From an uncultured Mollicutes bacterium (GTDB lineage Bacteria; Bacillota_I; Bacilli_A; Acholeplasmatales; Anaeroplasmataceae), in NCBI GenBank assembly GCA_900540175.1, contig UQFG01000005.1, forward strand, positions 1 to 64,000: 64,000 nt of DNA, written 5' to 3'. This document shows, piece by piece, positions 44,159-53,113 of this stretch (its first letter is position 1; the number at the start of each line of letters is the position of its first letter). The notes under the pieces were generated by a model. It made no database searches. It worked only from the letters and a program-made list of their open reading frames with translations, and was not told where the DNA came from. A program made the translations under genes and the position numbers.

Positions 44159-44812
44159 ATGGAAAATTCAAAGTATATTGATCACACAATTTTAAAAGCA
44201 ACCGCAACGTACGATGATATTTTAAAACTCTGCAATGAAGCCAATCAATACCATTTCGCTTCGGTTTGCGTCAATCCGTCCAATGTCAGTTTGGCTCATA
44301 AACTTTTAGACGGAACCGATGTTTTGACTTGTACGGTCATTGGTTTTCCGCTTGGAGCCAATACGATGGATGTCAAAGTGTATGAAACGACGAAAGCCAT
44401 TGCCGATGGAGCCGATGAGGTGGATATGGTCATCAACATCGGTCAAGCCAAAGCGCATAACTGGGATTATGTGTACGAAGAAATCAAAGCGGTCGTGGAA
44501 GCGGCCAACGGTGTTTTGGTGAAAGTGATCATCGAAACGTGCTATTTGAGCGATGAAGAAAAAGTCATGGCTTGTAAAATGGCCGCAAAAGCAGGGGCCG
44601 ATTTTGTCAAGACTTCAACCGGCTTCGGCAGTGGTGGTGCGACGGTTGAGGATGTCCGTTTGATGAAAAAGACCGTCGGAGATGCTTGTAAAGTAAAAGC
44701 ATCGGGCGGAATCAGAGATGTTGCCGCTTTTAAAGCGATGATTGAAGCAGGCGCCGAACGAATCGGTTGTTCTTGCGGAACGAAAATAATGGAGGAGTTA
44801 AACAATGAGTAA
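44159..44812 (+). CDS. deoC: Deoxyribose-phosphate aldolase
   Basis: Cleaves 2-deoxyribose-5-phosphate to acetaldehyde and glyceraldehyde-3-phosphate. 217 residues. [21 protein letters not shown], the Schiff-base Lys in [11 protein letters not shown] and the second Lys in VKASGGIRD are class I DERA landmarks. ATG 44159 follows AAGAAAGGA. Overlaps deoD by eight bases, a standard deoxynucleoside salvage pair. Confidence 0.95.
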   Translation: MENSKYIDHTILKATATYDDILKLCNEANQYHFASVCVNPSNVSLAHKLLDGTDVLTCTVIGFPLGANTMDVKVYETTKAIADGADEVDMVINIGQAKAHNWDYVYEEIKAVVEAANGVLVKVIIETCYLSDEEKVMACKMAAKAGADFVKTSTGFGSGGATVEDVRLMKKTVGDACKVKASGGIRDVAAFKAMIEAGAERIGCSCGTKIMEELNNE

Positions 44813-45527
44813 AATACCTACACCGCACATTTCCTGTTCGGATCAAGATAAAATCGCCAAGGTGGTTTTAATGCCGGGCGATCCGCTTCGGGCTCAATAT
44901 ATCGCCGAACATTTTCTGACTGATGTCGAACGGTTTAACGCAACCAGAAATATGTTCGGTTATACCGGAAAATACAACGGCAAACGTATTTCGGTCATGG
45001 GATCGGGAATGGGGATGCCCTCAATCGGAATTTATTCTTATGAACTGTTTAAATTCTATGATGTAGAATGCATCATTCGAATCGGTTCGGCCGGTTCTTA
45101 TGATCCGTCTTTGGAAGTATACGATACGGTTCTTGTTACCGAAGCTTACTCGGAATCGAGTTTTGCCAAAACGGCTTTCAATATGCGGGGAAAAACATTG
45201 AAAAGCAGCAATACAGTCAACAATAAACTGAGAAAAGCCGCTTTGAAACTGAATATTCCTTTGAAAGAAGCCAAAATCCATTCCAGCGATGTTTTTTATT
45301 CGGATGATCCGAATCACTGGCAACATGTTCGGGATCGCTGGGGCTGTAAATGCGTGGAAATGGAAAGTTTTGCGTTATTTGCCAATGCCAAAGCGCTCGG
45401 TAAAAAGGCAGCCTGTCTATTAACCATATCCGATTCGTTTGTTACCGCTGCGGTTACAACAGCCGAAGAACGCCAAAATAATTTCGTCAACATGATGAAA
45501 ATAGCGTTGGAATTAGCCAAAAAATAA
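44805..45527 (+). CDS. deoD: Purine-nucleoside phosphorylase, DeoD type
   Basis: Phosphorolysis of purine (deoxy)nucleosides, giving sugar-1-phosphate that feeds DeoC after mutase action. 240 residues, hexameric type. [58 protein letters not shown], and LTISDSF with the catalytic Asp match DeoD. The ATG 44805 lies in the end of deoC behind AGGAG. Terminator follows. deoB is not in the window. Confidence 0.95.
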   Translation: MSKIPTPHISCSDQDKIAKVVLMPGDPLRAQYIAEHFLTDVERFNATRNMFGYTGKYNGKRISVMGSGMGMPSIGIYSYELFKFYDVECIIRIGSAGSYDPSLEVYDTVLVTEAYSESSFAKTAFNMRGKTLKSSNTVNNKLRKAALKLNIPLKEAKIHSSDVFYSDDPNHWQHVRDRWGCKCVEMESFALFANAKALGKKAACLLTISDSFVTAAVTTAEERQNNFVNMMKIALELAKK

Positions 45528-45536
45528 TACTTAAAA

Positions 45537-45565
45537 GGGGGAGACGGTTTGTCTTCCTCTTTTTT
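45537..45565 (+). terminator. Intrinsic terminator after deoCD
   Basis: GGGGGAGAC pairs with GTCTTCCTC around GGTTT, followed by T6. Confidence 0.82.
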
Positions 45566-45580
45566 AGAAAGGAAAAGAGT

Positions 45581-46783
45581 ATGGACATTATTTTGCATCA
45601 CGATAAGTTTCACCGGCGTATTTATAAGTTTTATCGGGTGACAAAAATTCAAAAAGAAGATCAGACCATTCGGCACTTGTTGTGCTACTATCAGGAGTTG
45701 GCTTGCAAGAACTATCCGTCCGAAGAAAAGATGGATGCGGTTTTAGGTCGTTTCTACGATGCCAAATTCAGAGTCCGATTGACCAATTACGGTTGTTACA
45801 GTTTGATGGAATACAGTCTTTCGGCAATCGAACCGATCTTTATACAAGACGAATCGTATCAAAGTGAGGCATTGGAGGCTTTGTTTTTAAAATTGATCGA
45901 ACCGACCTTTGATCCATCGGTTGCCGAGGGGCTTTTTGAACGGGCGTATGAAATTTACGAAAGCGATTTATTGATGCGTCAGGAAAACTACGCGACGGTT
46001 GCGTTACAAAAAGCCTTAAAAGAATACTTCAAAGGAACCGATCGGGATTTTGATTCGACGGGAAGTTTAAAAGACTTGGAATCCATCACGCTAGAGGGTT
46101 TAAAAGGTTACTACGAAAAAGCCAAACAAGAAGAAACGCTGTTGCTGCTTTGTTCGTTGGATGAAAAACAAAGCCGAAAGACTTATTCGCTTACGCCTAA
46201 AAAAGATTATCATTTCAAAAGGCGAAATAATATCCGCGGTCGTTTCTATGAGGATGCCCCGACCGAACAATGTTATCTGCAGGTGTTTTATGAAACAAAA
46301 ACGTATGCCGATGACCGGCTTTATTATGCCATGATGTTCTTAAACCATCTGTTCGGCGGTTCGTCTTCTTCGAAGTTGTTTACGATTGTCCGGGAAAAAT
46401 ACGGTTTGTGTTACAGTATCAATTCCATGTATTTGGGGGCAAGCGGAATTTTGATTTGCTCGGCGATCATAGAAAAAAAAGATGTGGATGCAACGCTGAA
46501 GGCGATGGAGGAAGCATTAACATCGATTCAAAAAGAAGAATACGATTTGGAAGAGGTGCGAAAGTATTACCTTTCTTTGCATCGCGGCAACGAAGATTAT
46601 CAGGAAACGGCCATCAATAATTATCTTTCGGATCATTTCTTTTTGGATACACCGCGTTCTTATTTGGAAGAAGAAGCAATTCAGGCAGTCAGCAAAAAAG
46701 ATTTGCAAGAGGCATTTTCACGTTTAGAACAAACGTTTGTGTATGTTTATGGCGGAGGAACAGATCATGGAAAAACACATTAA
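45581..46783 (+). CDS. yfmF: M16 peptidase-like subunit (YfmF type), no zinc motif
   Basis: 400 residues with the M16 fold but without HXXEH, so it should be the non-catalytic partner. LNHLFGGSSSSKLFTIVREKYGLCYSI is the conserved C-terminal block of M16 proteins (Arg and Tyr). Firmicute YfmF/YfmH pairs are annotated as linked to EF-P 5-aminopentanol modification. efp occurs in this window at 20832 but not adjacent. ATG 45581 follows GAAAGGAAAAG. Overlaps its partner by 17 bases. Confidence 0.88.
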   Translation: MDIILHHDKFHRRIYKFYRVTKIQKEDQTIRHLLCYYQELACKNYPSEEKMDAVLGRFYDAKFRVRLTNYGCYSLMEYSLSAIEPIFIQDESYQSEALEALFLKLIEPTFDPSVAEGLFERAYEIYESDLLMRQENYATVALQKALKEYFKGTDRDFDSTGSLKDLESITLEGLKGYYEKAKQEETLLLLCSLDEKQSRKTYSLTPKKDYHFKRRNNIRGRFYEDAPTEQCYLQVFYETKTYADDRLYYAMMFLNHLFGGSSSSKLFTIVREKYGLCYSINSMYLGASGILICSAIIEKKDVDATLKAMEEALTSIQKEEYDLEEVRKYYLSLHRGNEDYQETAINNYLSDHFFLDTPRSYLEEEAIQAVSKKDLQEAFSRLEQTFVYVYGGGTDHGKTH

Positions 46784-48002
46784 CTATCAAACCAAAACGG
46801 GCTTAAGGATCACTTATGTTCAAAAACCGCAATTTCAACGAAGTTATTGTGGGATCGGTTGCAAATACGGAAGTGCTCATTTATTTTATATCCGAAATCA
46901 AAAAGAGATGGTTTTACCAGCCGGTCTAGCTCATTTTTTAGAACATAAATTGTTTGCGATGCCGGACGGAAGCGATGCGTTCAGTGGTTTTACGGCGATG
47001 AATGCAACAGCCAATGCTTATACGACTACCGATAAAACACTTTATTTTTTCACAACGACGGATCGAATTTGGGACCCGCTGTCGTTGTTGCTGAACATGT
47101 ATTTTACACCGCACTTTACCGAAGAAGCCGTGGAACATGAAAAAGACATTATCTGTTCGGAAATCAAGATGTATGAGGATAAAGCGGATGCGGCCATTGT
47201 TCAAAAACTGATGGAAGCCCTTTATCCCGATGATTCGTTATCTTGTCCGATTGCCGGAACAAAACAGTCTGTTTTAAAAACGACGGCAGAGGATTTGAAC
47301 AATGCCTATGAGACCTTTTACCATCCGCAGAATTCCCATTTGGTTATTGTTTCCAAAGAAGATCCGAAACCGATTTTTGATCAAATCGAACGATTGATGG
47401 ATTCTTTTTGTTTTTTTTCGATCGATTTTCAAAAAAAGCAAACGGTTTTATCGGATCATGTCATCGATTCGGTTACGATCCATGGAAAAACATCCCAAAC
47501 CCAGGCCTGGGTTGCCCTTCGGATGGATTCGGCTCGAACTGTTCCGCTTTTTTGTCATCTCATGATCGGGATTTTGGACTGTCTGTTTTCACCGCTTGCC
47601 GCTTTTTATCAGAAACTTTCGAAACAAAAAGCTTTTCTTGCCGATATCGATTATACGGTGGTTACCCAAGAAGAAACGGCTTATTTGATTCTTTCGGCGA
47701 TTACCAATCATCCTAAAGATTTCATCAAGCAAGTTACTGAAAAAATCAAAACCGTGCAAATAGAAGATTTGGACGAACAAATTTTGGATTTATACTTAAA
47801 ACATTTGAAAGCCAAACAGATCAGTCAACTGGATTCGATCGAAAACTTAGGCGATGAGATTTTATCGTTGGCGTTGGAGGAAATCGACTATTTTGCCGAA
47901 CAAAAACAAATCGCTTTATTGAAAACAGAGGATTTTAAACCGTATCTTTCGTATTTGCATGAGGCAAGCATCGTTCAGGCGATTTCTTATAAAAAATCAT
48001 AA
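46767..48002 (+). CDS. yfmH: M16 zinc peptidase subunit (YfmH type)
   Basis: 411 residues. The inverted zinc motif HFLEHKLF (HXXEH) sits at about residue 59, followed by the downstream Glu in EKDIICSEIKMYED. With the inactive partner it should form a heterodimeric protease. ATG 46767 follows GCGGAGG, inside the end of yfmF. In many Bacillota the pair precedes ymfI, rodZ and pgsA; here a terminator and ssb follow instead. Confidence 0.88.
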   Translation: MEKHINYQTKTGLRITYVQKPQFQRSYCGIGCKYGSAHLFYIRNQKEMVLPAGLAHFLEHKLFAMPDGSDAFSGFTAMNATANAYTTTDKTLYFFTTTDRIWDPLSLLLNMYFTPHFTEEAVEHEKDIICSEIKMYEDKADAAIVQKLMEALYPDDSLSCPIAGTKQSVLKTTAEDLNNAYETFYHPQNSHLVIVSKEDPKPIFDQIERLMDSFCFFSIDFQKKQTVLSDHVIDSVTIHGKTSQTQAWVALRMDSARTVPLFCHLMIGILDCLFSPLAAFYQKLSKQKAFLADIDYTVVTQEETAYLILSAITNHPKDFIKQVTEKIKTVQIEDLDEQILDLYLKHLKAKQISQLDSIENLGDEILSLALEEIDYFAEQKQIALLKTEDFKPYLSYLHEASIVQAISYKKS

Positions 48003-48031
48003 TAAGCGGCTATTTTTAAGTAGATTTCCGA

Positions 48032-48065
48032 AAAAAAGAGTTTACATTGAACTCTTTTTTCTTTT
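48032..48065 (+). terminator. Intrinsic terminator after the M16 pair
   Basis: AAAAAGAGTT and AACTCTTTTT pair around TACATTG, with T-run. Confidence 0.85.
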
Positions 48066-48187
48066 TCTTTGAAGGAAGGCCATTATTTAGAAAATTAAAA
48101 CCGTTTATCGCATCCGTTTCCTTTTTGGAAATTTTGTCTTTTTCTCTTTCTTTGGTATAACAGGAAGCGAAAGGAGGAACGGAAGCA

Positions 48188-48529
48188 ATGTACAATTACT
48201 TTATGCTGATTGGAAGATTGGTAAAAGATCCCGAAAAGAAAGAATTCAAAGACGGTAAAAAAGCGGTTAGCGTTCGTTTGGCTGTCAAAAGAGCGTTTAA
48301 AAACACAAGCGGTACCTACGATGTTGATTTTTTCAATGTCACTTTTTGGGAGTTTTTGGTCGATGTAATCACGGAATCGTTGAAAAAAGGGCAAATGGTT
48401 GCCGTTAAAGGTCGTATTGGAACGACAACCGAAGAACTGGCATCGGGTTTTCCGTTGGCATACCCGAACTTGATCGGGGAAAGAATTATGTTTTTAGATC
48501 AGTATAAGGAGGAAAATGCCGAATCATAA
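48188..48529 (+). CDS. ssb: Short single-stranded DNA-binding protein
   Basis: 113 residues. OB fold with FMLIGRLVKDPEKKEFKDGK, DFFNVTFWEF and GQMVAVKGRIGTT as in SSB. It ends soon after the OB domain (QYKEENAES) and lacks the Gly-rich linker and the acidic DDDIPF-like tip that recruits partners. So it is either a secondary SSB or a divergent one. ATG 48188 follows AAAGGAGG. Single gene between terminators. Confidence 0.85.
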   Translation: MYNYFMLIGRLVKDPEKKEFKDGKKAVSVRLAVKRAFKNTSGTYDVDFFNVTFWEFLVDVITESLKKGQMVAVKGRIGTTTEELASGFPLAYPNLIGERIMFLDQYKEENAES

Positions 48530-48559
48530 AAAAAGAAATTCCCTGTCCTTAAAACAAAC

Positions 48560-48600
48560 AAAAAATGCCTCAACCAATTTGGTCGTGGCATTTTTTGTTT
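48560..48600 (+). terminator. Intrinsic terminator after ssb
   Basis: AAAAATGCC and GGCATTTTT pair, with an inner ACCAATTTGGT dyad and a T-run. Confidence 0.85.
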
Positions 48601-48740
48601 CAACATCAAGGTGATTCCTTATAAAACCATTAAGTTGGCCGAATAATCAGAACCATTTGATTGTATGTATCAGGACAGTTGAATGTTGAATTGCATTAAA
48701 TAAGGAACATTGAAAAATATATTTAGCGGGCCGAAATGTT

Positions 48741-49601
48741 TTACAACTCTTTGTTTTTAATCGGTAACTGAAAATATTTCAAAAATGGTTTGGGATTATC
48801 GTAGACGAAGTACTGGTTGATTAAATCGGCAATTGTGGCGGCTTTTTTTAAAAAGTTGGCGTAGACGGTTTCGATCGATTCGTTTTTCTGTGTTAAATGC
48901 AGAAGGGCCGTATCGATTTTTTTAGGATATAAAAAAGTAACGGCTTTTCTTTTTTCTTTTTGATGAGAAAAGAACAAATCGTAAAGAACATAGCCGATTT
49001 TTTTAAGATTGGTTTTGGAACGGGTAAAATAACTGAAATACGTTGCGGCTTGCTGGTAAGCTTGTTTAAAATAGTTTTCCGTGCAAAAAAAACCGAAAAT
49101 CCGTTTCATCGGTTTTTCCAGTAATTCGATATCCTCTTCGGAAAGCGAAAACGAATCGAAGAAGTAATCGGCGATGTTGACGGATGAAAGCGAGCGTTGT
49201 TCGTTTTTTTCAAAAAAGTATGCGTCGATCATCTTTTCGGTTTCGATTGCCGGTTTCTTTTTTACCGGATTTTGTTGAACAAACGAGAGCATTTCTTTTT
49301 GAAAAAGATACCCCAACAACAGACTGTAACAAAAAAATTGTTGATTGGGATTGTCGTTTTTCTTGGCAATATCCAAGCACTCTTTGATAAACAGCGGCAT
49401 TTTCGCACCTGTAAAAGCCTGCCTCAGTTGATATGGATCTTTTTTAAAGGGATGAAGCAACGTATAGTACTCGGGAATATCTAAAAACAAGGCATATTTA
49501 AAAAAATCGTATTGATTAAGATCAAGATCGGTTCTAATGGATGAAGATAGATAAGAATAACTGTCTTTTAAAACGTAGTAAAATGTAAACGGTAAAGCCA
49601 T
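48741..49601 (-). CDS. Hypothetical protein, possibly related to zinc-dependent phospholipase C-like proteins
   Basis: 286 residues, no signal peptide. The N-terminal pattern (FYYVLKDSYSYLSSSIRTD and ALFLDIPEYYTLLHPFKKD) resembles the all-helical zinc phospholipase C/D-like family, but the metal-binding His residues I would expect are mostly missing. Helical throughout, Lys/Phe/Tyr rich. ATG 49601 follows GGAGGGATAGC. Single minus-strand gene. Function cannot be assigned. Confidence 0.6.
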   Translation of the reverse strand: MALPFTFYYVLKDSYSYLSSSIRTDLDLNQYDFFKYALFLDIPEYYTLLHPFKKDPYQLRQAFTGAKMPLFIKECLDIAKKNDNPNQQFFCYSLLLGYLFQKEMLSFVQQNPVKKKPAIETEKMIDAYFFEKNEQRSLSSVNIADYFFDSFSLSEEDIELLEKPMKRIFGFFCTENYFKQAYQQAATYFSYFTRSKTNLKKIGYVLYDLFFSHQKEKRKAVTFLYPKKIDTALLHLTQKNESIETVYANFLKKAATIADLINQYFVYDNPKPFLKYFQLPIKNKEL

Positions 49602-49707
49602 GCTATCCCTCCTTCTTTTATTATAAAACAAAATTTGATTCTTTGAAAAGAAAATATTTTCTTTTCTTTTGAAATGATATACAATAAAAAAAGAAAGAGG
49701 TAGAACT

Positions 49708-50628
49708 ATGAGTTATTTATCAAAAGAACAACAATCCGTTTTGACACGGCAACTCTACAATCGTGCCAGAGATATCGATGTGGCCATCTACAATGCCGCG
49801 ATTGATCCTGCTTCCAAAGAATTCGTACTGGACTGTCTGATGTTTTATCGAAACAGCGACGGCGGGTTTGGAAACGGTCTGGAAATCGATAATTACAATC
49901 CGCATTCTTCGGTTTACCAAGTGTATGAGGCTTTTCGTATTTTAGATGAACTGGATTTTGATTCAAGCGAAGAAAACGAACTTTTTTCGGATTTGGTGCA
50001 AAAGGCATGTAACTATCTGTTCAACAAGTGTTTGCTGCAAGAGGGGCGCTGGAATCCGCTTACGCCATCGAACAATGACTATGCCCACAGTAAAGAATAC
50101 CATTATGACGGAAACGAACAAAATCGGTTCGGTTATCATCCGACAGCCGCTTTGATCGGCTATATTCTGCGGTTTGTTCGGCCGACTAAAGTGTATTATA
50201 AGAAAGCCATGAAATTACTGAACGGCGCTTTTTCTTATATTGAGGAAAAAGAAGAGGTGACGGAATACGATTGGATCAGTTTCGGTGCGTTATTGGGTTG
50301 TTTGAAAAAATTGAATCTTTATCCGAACTGGCAACAATTGATCGAGGATAAGTTGATTCATACGGCCAGAATCAAAGTAAAAGCCGGTGCGACCGTAAAT
50401 TTAGCGCGCCTTTTGGCGAATTGCTCGATTCCATTGGATTTAAAACCGTATGTCGAACAACAATTGGATACCCTCGTTGCCAAAATCGCCCCTCATGGTT
50501 TATGGGAATATGAAAAGAGTTGGGATATGCCGTATCCGGAAGAAGAAAGTGCGAAACTGAAATGGTTGGGAGCCATCAGCGTCGATCATTATTTATTGCT
50601 TAAAAAATATCATTGGATCGAAAAATAA
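49708..50628 (+). CDS. Hypothetical protein with alpha/alpha-toroid (terpene-cyclase-like) features
   Basis: 306 residues, soluble. The segment RNSDGGFGNGLEIDNY is like the Gly-rich turns of prenyltransferase/squalene-cyclase alpha-alpha barrels, and helix repeats run through the rest (for example GRWNPLTPSNNDYA and GLWEYEKSWDMPYP). No catalytic DXDD motif is visible. ATG 49708 follows GAAAGAGG. Converges with the yneF homologue via a shared terminator. Function unknown. Confidence 0.65.
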   Translation: MSYLSKEQQSVLTRQLYNRARDIDVAIYNAAIDPASKEFVLDCLMFYRNSDGGFGNGLEIDNYNPHSSVYQVYEAFRILDELDFDSSEENELFSDLVQKACNYLFNKCLLQEGRWNPLTPSNNDYAHSKEYHYDGNEQNRFGYHPTAALIGYILRFVRPTKVYYKKAMKLLNGAFSYIEEKEEVTEYDWISFGALLGCLKKLNLYPNWQQLIEDKLIHTARIKVKAGATVNLARLLANCSIPLDLKPYVEQQLDTLVAKIAPHGLWEYEKSWDMPYPEEESAKLKWLGAISVDHYLLLKKYHWIEK

Positions 50629-50653
50629 AAAAGGATGGGACCATCCTTTTTTT
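50627..50653. terminator. Bidirectional terminator
   Basis: AAAAAAGGATGG and CCATCCTTTTTT form a perfect hairpin with AT-runs on both sides, between converging genes. Confidence 0.88.
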
Positions 50654-50873
50654 ATTGAGCATCTTCCATGGATTTCATCACGGCACGAACCTGTTTTTCC
50701 GAAGGGGTCCGTCCCATCTGCGTCATCATCGCCCGAATCATTTTTTCATTGATCGGCGGATTTTTCTTTAACTGACGCATAAATATTTTTCTTGTGATGA
50801 AAAATGTCGCAATCGCAACAACCAACAATTCGATGATTAAAATTAAAATAAACTGCCAAATTTCAATTGTCAT
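50652..50873 (-). CDS. yneF: UPF0154 family membrane protein (YneF)
   Basis: 73 residues. One N-terminal membrane segment (WQFILILIIELLVVAIATFF) followed by the conserved UPF0154 tail: NPPINEKMIRAMMTQMGRTP, SEKQVRAVMKSM. Family function unknown. True start ATG 50873 behind GAAGGAG. In Bacillus yneF lies some genes away from yneS-parE-parC, which is also near here (plsY at 52222). Confidence 0.9.
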   Translation of the reverse strand: MTIEIWQFILILIIELLVVAIATFFITRKIFMRQLKKNPPINEKMIRAMMTQMGRTPSEKQVRAVMKSMEDAQ

Positions 50874-50996
50874 TGCTTTTTTCTCCTTCAATGCTTTTAT
50901 TTTACACTGTTTCTAGCGGAAATTCAACTAAAAAAACTAGACAAAAAGCGAAAAAAATGCTAAAATATGGCTATCAAGTTAAGGAGGAATAAGAGA

Positions 50997-51164
50997 ATGC
51001 CTAGATTTGTTACAGATGCTTGTATCGCATGCGGTTCTTGTGCCGAGCAATGTCCTGTTTCTGCTATTACTGTTGAGGAAGCAGCAGTAATCGATCCAGA
51101 TACTTGTATTGACTGCGGTGCTTGCGAATCGGTATGCCCGGTTAACGCAATCGTTGCTCAATAA
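50997..51164 (+). CDS. 2[4Fe-4S] ferredoxin
   Basis: 55 residues, the clostridial type. Two CX2CX2CX3CP motifs: CIACGSCAEQCP and CIDCGACESVCP. Low-potential electron carrier for anaerobic metabolism. ATG 50997 follows AAGGAGG. Monocistronic, with a terminator right after. Confidence 0.96.
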   Translation: MPRFVTDACIACGSCAEQCPVSAITVEEAAVIDPDTCIDCGACESVCPVNAIVAQ

Positions 51165-51172
51165 AAAAAGAT

Positions 51173-51200
51173 AACCGACTGATTGGTCGGTTTTTCTTTT
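51173..51200 (+). terminator. Intrinsic terminator after ferredoxin
   Basis: AACCGAC and GTCGGTT pair around TGATTG, followed by T-rich sequence. Confidence 0.85.
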
Positions 51201-51206
51201 TGCCCA

Positions 51207-51233
51207 AAACCGTTTGGTATTTTCGCATATAGT
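51207..51233 (+). promoter_or_regulatory. Possible sigma-E/sigma-K promoter for cotJ genes
   Basis: CATATAGT (51226-51233) fits the mother-cell -10 pattern CATA-N3-T; an AC at 51209-51210 lies 15 bases upstream, near sigma-K spacing. The predicted start falls at about 51240, immediately before the ribosome site. Assignment is by pattern only. Confidence 0.4.
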
Positions 51234-51250
51234 AACATGGGAGTGATAAT

Positions 51251-51619
51251 ATCAAAACATTAGAAATCAACTCTCAGCAATTCGTATTAGCGAGTGATAT
51301 CGAAAAAGGTTTTTTAAGAGGATCGGCTTGGGAAAATTTGTTTGCTCCTTATAAATTCGTCGTTGAACAGATCAGCGATATGAACGGTGAGGAACAGGCA
51401 CTTTATATGTATCAGATTTATGCGTTTTTACATACGGAACTGATCCAATTTATTGCCACGCATCCGGAAGAAACAGAAGCCATCGAAACATTGAAGAAAG
51501 TCAATATCGAAAAAAAGAAAATGGAAGAATACATCGATATGAACAATGCGCCGCTTTCCAGTTGTTCTGTTTTGTTTGACGGCTATTTGAATCGTAAGAT
51601 GACTTGGGAGGTACAGTAA
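51251..51619 (+). CDS. cotJB: CotJA/CotJB-like spore coat protein, fused, with no canonical start codon
   Basis: The frame is open from 51236 to 51619. FVLASDIEKGFLRGSAWENL resembles the end of CotJA, and YQIYAFLHTELIQFIATHP with EEYIDMNNAPLSS is CotJB. The first ATG/GTG/TTG in frame is TTG 51338, which has no ribosome site and would cut the CotJA-like part. A good site GGGAGTG (51239-51245) sits seven bases before the codon ATC at 51251. Start is either non-canonical ATC or altered by mutation/sequence error. I give 51251 (122 residues). Ends directly before cotJC. Confidence 0.65.
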   Translation: MKTLEINSQQFVLASDIEKGFLRGSAWENLFAPYKFVVEQISDMNGEEQALYMYQIYAFLHTELIQFIATHPEETEAIETLKKVNIEKKKMEEYIDMNNAPLSSCSVLFDGYLNRKMTWEVQ

Positions 51620-52186
51620 ATGTGGGAATATAAAAAGGTATTGGAATTTCCGGTATCCATTTCCAAACGAAATCTTTCTTTTGCCAAAGAAGTCGTAACC
51701 GCCATCGGCGGTCCTGGCGGAGAATTGGCGGCGGCCATTCGTTATTTCATGCAAGCGCCGACGATGCCGGATAAAATCGGTCAGAATCTTTTGGTGGAGA
51801 TTGCAACAGAAGAGATGGGGCATGTGGAAATTTTAGTTGCCCTGATCAAAGGATTGACACAAGGAGCGACGATCGACGAAATTAAAGCGGCGGGATTTGA
51901 TCCGATTTATGCGGATCACGGACTCGGAATTTATCCGACAAACGCCACCGGCGATCCGTTTACGGTTGCCTACATTGCTTCATCGGGCGATCCGATCACC
52001 GATTTGAATGAAAATTTGGCTGCCGAAGCCAAAGCCAGAGCCGGATACGAACATTTGATGGATTTGACCGATGATCCGGAAATTTTAGGACCGCTTTCTT
52101 TCTTGCGTCAAAGAGAAATCATTCACTACCAACGTTTTGCTGAAGCGTTAAAGCATTACCAAGAAATTTTAAAAGTATATCAATGA
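51620..52186 (+). CDS. cotJC: Spore coat protein CotJC, manganese-catalase family
   Basis: 188 residues, ferritin-like fold. Metal-ligand pattern: EIATEEMGHVEILVALI (Glu, Glu-X2-His) and later ENLAAEAKARAGYEHLMD plus LRQREIIHYQRFAEAL. Like CotJC of Bacillus and Clostridium, it resembles Mn catalase and coats the spore. ATG 51620 directly follows the cotJB stop, with GGGAGG as site. End of the sporulation unit. Confidence 0.93.
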   Translation: MWEYKKVLEFPVSISKRNLSFAKEVVTAIGGPGGELAAAIRYFMQAPTMPDKIGQNLLVEIATEEMGHVEILVALIKGLTQGATIDEIKAAGFDPIYADHGLGIYPTNATGDPFTVAYIASSGDPITDLNENLAAEAKARAGYEHLMDLTDDPEILGPLSFLRQREIIHYQRFAEALKHYQEILKVYQ

Positions 52187-52208
52187 AAAAAGGGTCTTAA
52201 AAGACCCC
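52185..52208 (-). terminator. Terminator of plsY (minus strand)
   Basis: GGGTCTT and AAGACCC pair around AA; the T-run is on the minus strand. It may also serve cotJC weakly. Confidence 0.75.
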
Positions 52209-52221
52209 GATCAGTATCGTC

Positions 52222-52935
52222 TTAGTGCTTGGGCTCTAAGGCTTTCTTTTTTTTGAAATTACTTTCCGTTCCTTGGATTAAACGCTTGTAATTCTTGATG
52301 TGCTTGAACAAAATCAAAAGCGACAATACGGAATATAATACCGTCAAAGTAAGAGTAGGTTTGGCAATTAAGTACCATCCGACATGCGTTACATCCTCTA
52401 TCCCGCAACAGTAAAGGATCCAAGTGGTTATAATGACCGTTAGCGTCGCTCCGGTTGAAGCAAGACTGACATAACCGGTACTATATAAAACGATTAAAAA
52501 AACAATCAAGCAGGCAATGGCCGGAACCGGGGTCAAAATCAATACGACTCCTAAGGAAGTGGCAACGGCTTTTCCGCCTTTGAAATTTAAAAAAATGGAA
52601 AAGCAGTGTCCGATGATGGCCGGTGCGCCGTAGAAGAATAAATCAATGGCTTCGGGATTGTGCCAAAGTCCGGTTGCTTCCAATAAATAGATGAGTAGGA
52701 TAACGGCCATTCCTTTAAAGACATCTAAGAAAAAAACGATAAAGCCGATTTTTTTACCTAAAACGCGAATGGCGTTGGTCGAACCGATGTTTTTGCTGCC
52801 GTAAAGACGGATATCTTTTTTACATACCGTCTTTCCGATGACGAGTCCGAATGGAATGGAACCCAATAAATAAGACAAAATAATAAGTAATACAGCGATA
52901 CAAATATCGGCTGCTGGTAGTACAGATAAAATCAT
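52222..52935 (-). CDS. plsY: Glycerol-3-phosphate acyltransferase PlsY
   Basis: Uses acyl-phosphate to acylate glycerol-3-phosphate, first step of phospholipid synthesis. 237 residues, about six membrane segments. Motifs: LGSIPFGLVIGK, GSKNIGSTNAIRVLG and the glycine-rich NFKGGKAVATSLG. The C-terminus is about 30 residues longer than many PlsY and ends with a basic tail. Divergent from parE, the classical yneS-parE-parC order. Confidence 0.93.
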   Translation of the reverse strand: MILSVLPAADICIAVLLIILSYLLGSIPFGLVIGKTVCKKDIRLYGSKNIGSTNAIRVLGKKIGFIVFFLDVFKGMAVILLIYLLEATGLWHNPEAIDLFFYGAPAIIGHCFSIFLNFKGGKAVATSLGVVLILTPVPAIACLIVFLIVLYSTGYVSLASTGATLTVIITTWILYCCGIEDVTHVGWYLIAKPTLTLTVLYSVLSLLILFKHIKNYKRLIQGTESNFKKKKALEPKH

Positions 52936-53113
52936 GATCGATGTTCCCGCTTTTTAAAGCAGGGTCCCTCCTTTATCCCGTTTTGTTTCTTTTATTATAT
53001 AATTTTTGTTTGTTGAAGTAAATAAGAAAAACAAAGAAAAAGAGGGCGAATTCTTGAGAAAAAAGAAGAATTATGATAAGATTATGATTGATCTTAAAAT
53101 AAGGGTGGTTCGA

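Noticed and set aside
53006..53113. N-terminal extension of parE
   Set aside because: Low-complexity Lys-rich reading of AT-rich intergenic DNA; the GGGTGG site fits ATG 53114.
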